A stretch of DNA of 6,199 nucleotides, from contig CAJXVF010000160.1 in assembly GCA_913060845.1 (NCBI GenBank), forward strand, positions 1 to 6,199. Direction: 5' to 3'. This DNA is from an uncultured Alphaproteobacteria bacterium (lineage in GTDB: Bacteria; Pseudomonadota; Alphaproteobacteria; Bin95). Positions 1 to 5,152 of this stretch are shown here, piece after piece. The notes beneath the pieces were generated by a model. The model was given only the letters and a program-made list of their open reading frames with translations, did not search any database and was not told the DNA's origin. The position numbers were made by a program, and so were the translations under genes. The stretch's first letter is position 1. Each line of letters begins with the position of its first letter.

Positions 1-48
1 CGAGATGTAGAGAGGTCTCGTGGGCTCGGAGATGTGTATAAGAGACAG
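1..48 (+). other. Illumina Nextera P7 adapter with index (library artefact)
   Basis: This is synthetic library sequence, not genome. Bases 1-6 match the end of the P7 flow-cell primer. Bases 7-14 (GTAGAGAG) are an 8-base index, the reverse complement of CTCTCTAC, which I recall as Nextera i7 index N707. Bases 15-29 (GTCTCGTGGGCTCGG) are the Nextera read-2 tail, and 30-48 (AGATGTGTATAAGAGACAG) are the 19-bp Tn5 mosaic end used in tagmentation kits. The mosaic end comes from a transposon but does not indicate a mobile element here. The same 48 bases appear inverted at the right end. Genomic sequence starts at 49. Confidence 0.98.
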
Positions 49-509
49 TCCCACTTCGCACCAGATGCCGTGCGCACTTTGCCTGCAGAGGAAGACCTAT
101 AGAGCGGCTGAGCAGCCACGGGACCGCTCATCGCGCGGCCCATCATGTAGCCAATCATCAACGGCATCCAAAGACCGCCGCCGGATGAAGCTTGCTGCTG
201 TTGTGCAGGCTGCTGACAGGCCGCGGCGCCGTGTTCAGCCTCACAATCTTGCTGGCTTTGGTATTTCGGTGCGACGCGGGCGTGGTCCTCTTGGGCGGCT
301 GCAAAACCTGCCGTGCAATCAGCTTCAGAAAGCTCACCGCCGACAATGCAGGCCTCAGCGCTGGAATATTGCAGTGCGTCCACCTGCTCCTCACACCCAG
401 TGAGTGCCAGTGCAGATACGCTGACACCCATGGCGATCAACGCCACTCTGCCAGAGCGCTTGCGCGCAATCAGCGGCGGGCGGGGCGGAAATTTTTTGAA
501 CTTAGCCAT
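49..509 (-). CDS. DUF1190/YgiB-family lipoprotein, C-terminus cut by the left adapter
   Basis: This is a conserved protein of unknown biochemical function, related to E. coli YgiB and YjfM. The start is ATG at 509-507, with GGGAG at 521-517 seven bases upstream. The visible 153 residues begin with a basic stretch, then a hydrophobic segment (about 22-38) ending in the lipobox LTGC with Cys39, so the protein is probably lipid-anchored in the envelope. The family pattern follows: Cys54 and Cys65, an EDHARVAPKY block at 74-83, Cys89 and Cys98, a short Gln-rich linker, and the typical GGLWMPLMIGYMMG motif at 111-124. The reading frame stays open into the adapter, where it would gain false residues CLLYTSPSPRD; the true C-terminus, usually Gly-rich in this family, is missing. 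It lies 122 bases downstream of the PhyH-like gene on the same strand. Family membership is confident; the role is unknown. Confidence 0.9.
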
Positions 510-631
510 AAGTCGTCTCCCGGATTCCTGAGCGCGCATATTAGAGCGGCGTTACTTAAGGATATAGAACTGATCCGAGCCATTGCCTACATCTTTACAA
601 AAGAAACCGCGATTTAGGCACCAGATTGGCA

Positions 632-1780
632 TCAGATGCTGAGATCTTCCAGATTGTAGTCCTTCATATCAGCGCGGGCGGCATCATCCCACGCGTAGGA
701 TAAGCCTGCATCAATGTGGGGCTTGTAGGCATATGGCTGCTCATCCGGGAACCGTTCATGGCGCGCGGTGATGGCATATCCCAGGATTCGCGCGCGGCGC
801 TCAATCCGGGCCGCATCATAAACCGCGGCGGCGTTGTGAAGGCCGCCCGCTTCCACATCCAGCACGCTCCGTCGGCGATGAAAGCCCATATTTGCGGTTA
901 CCCGCCAATCCTTGCTGGTATTGGCGAAAGAGCCATGCACGGTCTGCCGATTGGAAATGGCAACATCGCCCGGCTTACAGATAATCGGTGCCGCACCAGG
1001 AAGGCGTTCCGATCCTGCCTCCGCGATCAACGCTTTGATGTCAGCCTTGCCAAGCTTGTGAGACCCAACAACGACCCAGAGCCCGTTAGCCGCTGTACAG
1101 CCATAAGGCTGACCCATGAAATTAAAACCGTGAGACCCTTGGTCCCAATCCGGCGCATCCCAGTGGGTGGTTCCGTCCTGATGCCAAGCGACCGAGGCGC
1201 CGAGGCCTGGCTCCTTGATGAACAGCGCCTCATTGAACGGCGCAAAGTCCTCACCATTGATCGCAGCGGCGACAGCCAGCAGCTGTGGGTGACCGTAGAG
1301 CCGCAGGCATGCTTCTGAGAATTGGAGAGAACCCAAGATCATGTAGACAATCTCATCCGGCGCATCTGTTGCAGCCTCAGGCTCGAACATTTTGACAGGG
1401 TGCCGGCCCTTAGCGAAGGACGTACCGCCAGCCGGATCACCCAATGGCTTTGACCAATAGAGGTTGGGTGCAGCGCATTCAGCCCCTATCGCAGGCCGTC
1501 CTGTCGCGTCCAAGAAAGCGCCCTTGCGGACGGGGTAGCGGCTACGAATGGCATCAACATCAGCCTTGATGTCAACGATATCCTCATCGCGCATCACATT
1601 CTCGAACACATAGAATCCTGTCCGCCAATAGGCTTCCAGAATGCCTGGGGAGAGAGCGCCGTCATCGGTGAAGGTGATAGGTCCGCGGTTGCCAAGCGCC
1701 ATCGCGCGCGCCTCGCCCTCGGCCATGTAAGCCTGCATATCGCCGGTACGCGCGCCATAGTCGATTGTGATATCCGGCAT
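632..1780 (-). CDS. Phytanoyl-CoA dioxygenase (PhyH) family Fe(II)/2-oxoglutarate oxygenase
   Basis: This 382-residue protein looks like a complete non-heme iron oxygenase of the PhyH family. These enzymes usually hydroxylate an organic substrate using O2 and 2-oxoglutarate, releasing succinate and CO2, in the cytoplasm. The N-terminal family block reads LSPGILEAYWRTGFYVFENV (43-62). The double-stranded beta-helix core carries WHQDGTTHW at 199-207, giving iron ligands His200 and Asp202. The distal ligand is His282 in QTVHGSFANTSKDWRVT, and Arg293, eleven residues on, fits the 2-oxoglutarate carboxylate ligand. A GLWVVVGSHKLG segment (233-244) matches the conserved G-S-H region. No signal peptide or membrane segment is visible. 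The start is ATG at 1780 with AGGG at 1792-1789 eight bases upstream. A weak TTGCCG/TAACCT pair in the 88-base gap is the only promoter candidate, so transcription from the upstream gene is possible. The substrate cannot be inferred: family members act on acyl-CoAs, ectoine, halogenation substrates and others. Confidence 0.92.
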   Translation of the reverse strand: MPDITIDYGARTGDMQAYMAEGEARAMALGNRGPITFTDDGALSPGILEAYWRTGFYVFENVMRDEDIVDIKADVDAIRSRYPVRKGAFLDATGRPAIGAECAAPNLYWSKPLGDPAGGTSFAKGRHPVKMFEPEAATDAPDEIVYMILGSLQFSEACLRLYGHPQLLAVAAAINGEDFAPFNEALFIKEPGLGASVAWHQDGTTHWDAPDWDQGSHGFNFMGQPYGCTAANGLWVVVGSHKLGKADIKALIAEAGSERLPGAAPIICKPGDVAISNRQTVHGSFANTSKDWRVTANMGFHRRRSVLDVEAGGLHNAAAVYDAARIERRARILGYAITARHERFPDEQPYAYKPHIDAGLSYAWDDAARADMKDYNLEDLSI

Positions 1781-1868
1781 AGCGAAAGCCCTGAAAGCAG
1801 TGTGCGTTTCCGGAAAGGTTAGAGGAAAATGGCCAGTTGCGGCAATTGGGCTAATTCAAGCGTCGCCA

Positions 1869-2753
1869 CTAGCGACCCTGCAAACCATTAGATTGGGCGG
1901 CGTATTTTTCAAGATTCGCTTCCATTTGGTTAGCGAACCAGGCCGGTCCGGCATTCTGCGGTGGGCCTAAGGCTTGAGCTGAGCGAGGCGACGTTGCCGG
2001 CGCGGGCTGCCGTGCCTCATTCTGGCTTGAGGCTTGCGGCTGGCCGTTCCTGCGAATGAACGAATCCAGTAAGTCCCCTTCGGTCTTGGTAAGCGCCAGA
2101 CCATTGGCGGCAGCAGTGGCTGCAGCTGTTGCAGCGTCAGTATTTACAGGCTGCGCAGGCGCTGCGCTAGCACGCGATGGCAGTGGAATCGGCTGTGGAC
2201 GCTGCGGATTCTCAATTGCAAAGAACTTCGGCCCGCCCTTCGCCGTAAATGGCAGAGAGGCTTGAGCTACTGCCGGATTCAATGATGCAGCGGCTTGCGG
2301 GACGGCCTCACGCGGTGCCGCCATCAGCTGACCTGAAGGGATGAGGCCCCTGGGTTGCGGCGCAGCAGCTAGTTCAGCGCCTTCATCCTCGCCGAAGAAT
2401 AGACTAGCCAGCGTGTTCGATGCGGACATACCGGTCGCTTCTTCCACCGCCATGGTCGCCCCAGCGGCCAGTAGCCCGATTGGCCCACCATATAATCCGC
2501 CACCCAAAGCGCGGGCATGAACAGAAATTTGATCGCCTGTGATGGCGCGGTAGATGGTCGAAACGATCGGCAAATGATGCAGTGGATTGATGACATCAAT
2601 AAGGTCATCAAAGGTGAGGTCCGCTTCTTCTTTTTCATTCTGGCCGTCAGAAGGAACCTCAGCCGGAACCTTAGCCGGACGCGCCAGGGCTGCCTCAGCG
2701 TTGGCGGGCACCGGGCCGGTCAATTGAAGCGTTTGTACGGCGGAAATGCCCAT
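1869..2753 (-). CDS. Conserved protein of unknown function with a compact hydrophobic core and low-complexity tail
   Basis: I cannot assign a function to this 294-residue protein. Its conserved-looking part is residues 46-108: an acidic and aliphatic lead-in (LTFDDLIDVINPLHHLPIVS, 46-65), then TIYRAITGDQ (66-75), a glycine-rich hydrophobic stretch (GGGLYGGPIGLLAAGATMAV, 84-103) and EEATG (104-108). I recall similar cores in unannotated alphaproteobacterial proteins, but cannot confirm this here. The Gly-rich stretch could insert in or lie on a membrane. Residues 125-270 are rich in Ala, Pro and Gln, including an Ala/Thr run at 207-216, and look disordered. The C-terminus holds a short amphipathic segment (AWFANQMEANLEKYAAQSNG, 271-290). 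There is no signal peptide. The start is ATG at 2753 with AGGAG at 2765-2761, seven bases away, and a promoter lies upstream at 2834-2862. The coding call is strong because of the long frame, clean ribosome binding site and structured core. Confidence 0.85.
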   Translation of the reverse strand: MGISAVQTLQLTGPVPANAEAALARPAKVPAEVPSDGQNEKEEADLTFDDLIDVINPLHHLPIVSTIYRAITGDQISVHARALGGGLYGGPIGLLAAGATMAVEEATGMSASNTLASLFFGEDEGAELAAAPQPRGLIPSGQLMAAPREAVPQAAASLNPAVAQASLPFTAKGGPKFFAIENPQRPQPIPLPSRASAAPAQPVNTDAATAAATAAANGLALTKTEGDLLDSFIRRNGQPQASSQNEARQPAPATSPRSAQALGPPQNAGPAWFANQMEANLEKYAAQSNGLQGR

Positions 2754-2833
2754 CCAGAGTCTCCTGCTACACGAAGGTCGATGTGTTTAATGCAAGGATG
2801 AGGCCATCAGGCCATATCGTTCACTGCTTTGTT

Positions 2834-2862
2834 TTTACAGTATTTATTTCCAACCCCGTCAA
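2834..2862 (-). promoter_or_regulatory. Candidate sigma70-type promoter for the 294-residue protein gene
   Basis: Read on the minus strand, a -35 box TTGACG (2862-2857) is followed by an exactly 17-base spacer and a -10 box TGTAAA (2839-2834). The -35 matches consensus at five of six positions and the -10 at four of six. This predicts transcription starting near 2827 and a leader of about 75 bases before the ATG at 2753. The promoter faces away from the TRAP operon. Based on motif match only. Confidence 0.5.
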
Positions 2863-2882
2863 TCCTTACGACTGATACAGCA

Positions 2883-2905
2883 CGGCAAGGACTGCCGGGC
2901 GGCAG
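2883..2905 (+). promoter_or_regulatory. Two competing short hairpins in the intergenic leader
   Basis: CGGCA (2883-2887) can pair with TGCCG (2893-2897) around a 5-base loop, and CTGCC (2892-2896) can pair with GGCAG (2901-2905) around a 4-base loop. The two stems share the central TGCC, so only one can form at a time. The site lies between the divergent transcription units, before the small membrane protein gene. It could be part of a structured leader or a binding site, or arise by chance in GC-rich DNA. Confidence 0.25.
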
Positions 2906-2960
2906 AAGCTGAAGTGACAAGAGGCTAACGGAATCCGAGCGCTAAATCCGCGTCCTAGTA

Positions 2961-2999
2961 CGCCCACAAAGGTATGTGGCGCCCCTGCATCATGGGCGC
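2961..2999 (+). promoter_or_regulatory. Overlapping inverted repeats upstream of the small membrane protein gene
   Basis: The stronger dyad is GCGCCC (2979-2984) with GGGCGC (2994-2999); an inner TG/CA pair separated by one mismatch makes a nearly symmetric 21-base element. Just before it, CGCC-C-ACA (2961-2968) can pair with TGTGGCG (2975-2981) with one bulged C. CGCCC at 2961-2965 can alternatively pair with GGGCG at 2994-2998. The two hairpins share bases 2979-2981. The element ends about 40 bases before the ATG at 3039 and could be an operator dyad or leader structure. No match to a known riboswitch was recognised. Confidence 0.3.
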
Positions 3000-3038
3000 T
3001 ATGGTCCGGCACCGATTTCACCTGGGAAGGCATGATTG

Positions 3039-3230
3039 ATGCGGTTCATGAGGGAACGCGACGAGCGGGACAAGCACTGGCAAACTTGGCTCATGAAACG
3101 GGCAAGGCCGCTTGTCTTTGCAGTCGCTATGGTGATTTTTCTGGTCTTCGTACTTTTGTTCCACGAAGAACCCCCAGAAACTTACGAAGTTGGCGTAGTG
3201 GATTGTCTGCAGGCGTTTAACGTGGCATAA
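3039..3230 (+). CDS. Small single-pass membrane protein, unknown function
   Basis: This 63-residue frame has no recognised family. Residues 1-23 are highly charged, with many Arg and Lys (for example MRERDERDK at 4-12). Residues 24-41 form a clean hydrophobic segment (PLVFAVAMVIFLVFVLLF), followed by an acidic HEEPPETYE stretch (42-50) and a short tail with one Cys. The basic N-terminus and acidic C-terminus predict the N-terminus in the cytoplasm and the C-terminus outside. I chose ATG at 3039 because GGGAAGG at 3024-3030 sits eight bases upstream; the in-frame TTG at 3036 is less likely. It ends 113 bases before dctP on the same strand, so it may share the operon's transcript, but TRAP systems do not normally include such a protein. 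The membrane segment and ribosome binding site support coding; the shortness leaves real doubt. Confidence 0.55.
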   Translation: MRFMRERDERDKHWQTWLMKRARPLVFAVAMVIFLVFVLLFHEEPPETYEVGVVDCLQAFNVA

Positions 3231-3233
3231 CTC

Positions 3234-3249
3234 GTTGCAAGAGGTTGCA
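3234..3249 (+). repeat. Direct repeat GTTGCA with 10-base period before dctP
   Basis: GTTGCA occurs at 3234-3239 and again at 3244-3249. The starts are 10 bases apart, so both copies face the same side of the DNA helix. The pair lies immediately after the stop of the small membrane protein gene and about 95 bases before the dctP start, a place where a transcription factor could bind. The hexamer is short and chance is a fair explanation. No clear promoter was found nearby. Confidence 0.25.
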
Positions 3250-3296
3250 GGGCTAAAAAGTCCAGCGCTTCCGACCTAGTCCGCAAATGCGGCAAA

Positions 3297-3316
3297 CCCA
3301 AGCAATTAGACTTGGG
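3297..3316 (+). promoter_or_regulatory. Hairpin in the leader just before dctP
   Basis: CCCAAG (3297-3302) and CTTGGG (3311-3316) form a perfect 6-bp stem around an 8-base AT-rich loop, followed by CAGATTTTC. A smaller CCGC/GCGG hairpin (3281-3292) lies just before it. The stem ends 12 bases before the dctP Shine-Dalgarno sequence. It could stabilise the message or act as a weak attenuator; the stem is short and the T tract is only four bases, so a full terminator is unlikely. Confidence 0.35.
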
Positions 3317-3328
3317 CAGATTTTCAAC

Positions 3329-3334
3329 AGGAGG
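3329..3334 (+). promoter_or_regulatory. Consensus ribosome binding site that sets the dctP start
   Basis: AGGAGG, a perfect Shine-Dalgarno match, lies nine bases before ATG at 3344. It rejects the longer in-frame start at 3287, which would place 19 non-signal residues ahead of an obvious signal peptide. Confidence 0.85.
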
Positions 3335-3343
3335 ACGATCAAT

Positions 3344-4390
3344 ATGAAATTTGGCACAATGATGCTGGCTGCTGGCGCACTTGCGCTGGCGATTCCGGCA
3401 GGCGCGTCTGTCGCGTCCGCCGATGGCCACATGGTCAAAGGCCCTAAAGTTAGCTGGAAGCTGTCCCTTTGGGGCAAGCGTCGCGCATTTACTGAAGGCA
3501 TGGAGCATGTTTCCGAGCAGGTCGCCAAAAAGACCGGTGGCAACTTCACGATCCGCCTTTACTACGGTGGTCAGCTCTCCAAGAGTAAAGAAAACCTCGA
3601 TGGCATCAGCCTCGGCGCGTTCGAAGCCGCCACGTTCTGCGCGGCATACCATCCGGGTAAGAACGAGCCACTGAACGTTCTCGACCTGCCATTCCTGCCG
3701 GTTAAGGACTTTAAAGCTCAGCGCGCCATGAACGATGCCGTTTATGCGCATCCTGCTTCGCAGAAAGCTTTGGCCAAGTGGAACGCTACGATCTACATGG
3801 CGAATATCCTTCCCCAGTACGAATATATGGGCAAAGGCAACCCGCCTCAGTCCGTCGCAGACTTCAAGGGTAAAACCCTGCGTGCTCTTGGTGGGATGGG
3901 CGCAGCTGCTCTGTTGATCGGCGCTACGCCTTCGACAATGCCAGCTTCTGAAACCTACACCGCACTGCAGCGCGGCACGGTTGACGCAATTGGCTTCCCG
4001 TACACCTACACGTTCGTTTCCTACAAGATTGTTGAAATCTCTGATTGGGTTACGACAAACATGAAATTGGGCTCCGTTAACTGCCCAACGGTGTTCAACA
4101 CCAACTCCTACAATAAGCTGCCGCAGCAGTACAAAGACCTGCTGGAGAGCCTAAAAGATGGCGCTTATGCTTCGATTGAAAATGCCTACGTAGCCCAAGA
4201 TGCCAAGAACATCGCGGACTGGAAGGCAGAAGGCCGTCTCAAAATGGTAGAGATCCCTGAGAACGAAATGGCTGAATTCCGCAGAGTCGCGGGCCAGCCA
4301 GTTTGGACGAAGTGGGTCGAAGACCACAAAGATAAGTTCGCTGCTCAAGAACTTTTCGACATCGCTTTTGCGAAGGCTACTGGCAAGTAA
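3344..4390 (+). CDS. dctP: TRAP transporter periplasmic solute-binding protein, DctP family
   Basis: This 348-residue protein is the extracytoplasmic receptor of a tripartite ATP-independent periplasmic transporter; it binds an organic acid and delivers it to DctQM. Residues 1-26 are a Sec signal peptide (MKFGTMMLAAGALALAIPAG core, A-S-A cleavage before Asp27). The mature part shows DctP features: YYGGQLSKSKENLDGISLGA at 73-92 (family Y-P-G-G-Q-L-like motif), NVLDLPFLP at 111-119, KGKTLRALGG at 175-184 where Arg180 is the likely carboxylate-binding arginine, YTALQRGTVDAIGFP at 205-219, and the NCPTVFNTNSYNKLPQQYKD block at 246-265. Length is typical for the family. The start is fixed by a consensus ribosome binding site. 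dctQ follows after 108 bases that contain a strong hairpin. The substrate is not deducible; C4-dicarboxylates are only one of several ligand classes in this family. Confidence 0.95.
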   Translation: MKFGTMMLAAGALALAIPAGASVASADGHMVKGPKVSWKLSLWGKRRAFTEGMEHVSEQVAKKTGGNFTIRLYYGGQLSKSKENLDGISLGAFEAATFCAAYHPGKNEPLNVLDLPFLPVKDFKAQRAMNDAVYAHPASQKALAKWNATIYMANILPQYEYMGKGNPPQSVADFKGKTLRALGGMGAAALLIGATPSTMPASETYTALQRGTVDAIGFPYTYTFVSYKIVEISDWVTTNMKLGSVNCPTVFNTNSYNKLPQQYKDLLESLKDGAYASIENAYVAQDAKNIADWKAEGRLKMVEIPENEMAEFRRVAGQPVWTKWVEDHKDKFAAQELFDIAFAKATGK

Positions 4391-4409
4391 GCCACTGCTG
4401 ACTTAGGCG

Positions 4410-4442
4410 GGTTCGGGCCGCTCCACCGGGGCGGCCCGAATC
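4410..4442 (+). terminator. Strong dctP-dctQ intergenic hairpin, partial terminator or mRNA stabiliser
   Basis: TTCGGGCCGC (4412-4421) pairs perfectly with GCGGCCCGAA (4431-4440). A G·U pair and a G-C pair can extend the base to 4410 and 4442, and inner pairs can shrink the 9-base loop. It begins 20 bases after the dctP stop. The following bases (TCATTTCTACC) lack a solid T tract, and a T6 run appears only at 4464-4469. That suggests partial termination, or protection of the dctP message from 3' decay, rather than complete termination. Either would yield more binding protein than membrane subunits, as expected for transport operons. Confidence 0.7.
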
Positions 4443-4486
4443 ATTTCTACCCTCAATCCACTATTTTTTAGCGTGGCTATGTGCCC

Positions 4487-4492
4487 GGGAGG
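4487..4492 (+). promoter_or_regulatory. Ribosome binding site favouring a TTG start for dctQ
   Basis: GGGAGG lies six bases before TTG at 4499. The upstream GTG at 4481 has no ribosome binding site of its own and would place this sequence inside the coding region. The ATG at 4535 has only a GGGG-like stretch ahead of it. Confidence 0.55.
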
Positions 4493-4498
4493 CGACCG

Positions 4499-5152
4499 TT
4501 GATCGCTCAAACAGACCTATCGCCTGGGGCGGCAATGCTCCATCGCGTGGATGAACGCTTTTTCGTCCTTGAAAAATTTCTGAGCTATATTGCAGCACTT
4601 GTGATCCTCGGGATCATGGTGATGGGTACGTTTCAAGTTATAGCCCGTGTCGTCTTTCAGGCGCCCATCTACGGCTATAGCGATATGATCGAACAGATCA
4701 TGACGGTCTTCGCATTCCTTGCGATCTCTTACACCCAGCGTCTCGGCGGCCACGTCCGCATGGAACTTATTCTGGGGCGGATGTCGGGCCGTACGCTTTA
4801 CTTCTTCGAAATCCTTGGCACGGCAGCAGCTATCGGCGTCATCCTGATTTTGACCTATTACGGCTACACCCACTTCTTGCGCGCTTTTGAAAACGGCGAC
4901 AGCACGATTGATGTGAATATGCCGATCTGGCCTGCGAAACTAATGGTCCCGCTGGCATTTTCCTTCCTGCTTGTCCGACTTTCCATCCAATTAGTCGGGT
5001 TTGTCCGCCTGTTCATGCATCCAAGCGAGCAACTGATTGGCGTTCCTAGAATGGAGACCGTTGACGACATGGCTCAAGCCGAAATTGATGCTGGCCTTGC
5101 CGGCGAGGCAGAAAAAGTAAAAATTGCGAACCGTAACGAGGGGCAGCCCTGA
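4499..5152 (+). CDS. dctQ: TRAP transporter small membrane subunit, DctQ family
   Basis: This 217-residue protein is the small integral membrane subunit that pairs with DctM to form the inner-membrane translocation complex. Four hydrophobic segments are visible: about 28-50, 62-80, 99-121 and 147-172, the usual DctQ number. Between the first two lies the family signature region, RVVFQAPIYGYSDMIEQI (50-67), and after the second comes RLGGHVRMELI (81-91), matching the conserved H-V-x-M/V motif. A charged tail of about 45 residues follows the last helix and should be cytoplasmic; it is somewhat long. I prefer the TTG at 4499 because of GGGAGG six bases upstream. GTG at 4481 (223 residues) or ATG at 4535 (205 residues) are alternatives and do not affect the membrane part. 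The stop overlaps the dctM start by one base, implying translational coupling. Confidence 0.9.
   Translation: MIAQTDLSPGAAMLHRVDERFFVLEKFLSYIAALVILGIMVMGTFQVIARVVFQAPIYGYSDMIEQIMTVFAFLAISYTQRLGGHVRMELILGRMSGRTLYFFEILGTAAAIGVILILTYYGYTHFLRAFENGDSTIDVNMPIWPAKLMVPLAFSFLLVRLSIQLVGFVRLFMHPSEQLIGVPRMETVDDMAQAEIDAGLAGEAEKVKIANRNEGQP

Noticed and set aside
20..403. Plus-strand 127-residue open frame
   Set aside because: It starts in the adapter (MGSEMCIRDS) and then runs antisense to the YgiB-like gene, whose minus-strand frame has a clear family signature.
192..617. Plus-strand 141-residue open frame with a hydrophobic start
   Set aside because: It is antisense to the YgiB-like coding sequence, has no recognisable domain, and its hydrophobic start mirrors the other strand's codon pattern.
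716..1318. Plus-strand 200-residue open frame
   Set aside because: It is fully antisense to the PhyH-like gene, which carries the complete catalytic motif set.
2050..2160. GCAG/CTG-rich repetitive stretch
   Set aside because: It is the DNA for the Ala/Thr-rich tail of the unknown protein (residues about 198-235); codon-level low complexity explains it without a separate repeat element.
2801..2815. AGGCCAT repeated in tandem with one base between
   Set aside because: Only two 7-base copies in the leader of the minus-strand gene; too short to separate from chance and not tied to any promoter element.
2883..3020. A known riboswitch or small RNA upstream of the TRAP operon
   Set aside because: I compared it by eye with common classes (SAM-II, cobalamin, signal-recognition RNA, 6S) and saw no conserved core; only generic stems are present.
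3287..3343. Longer dctP start giving 19 extra N-terminal residues
   Set aside because: The extension would precede an ideal signal peptide and would overlap the perfect AGGAGG that serves ATG at 3344.
3182..3751. Minus-strand 189-residue open frame
   Set aside because: It lies opposite the dctP signal peptide and N-terminal domain and has no family features.
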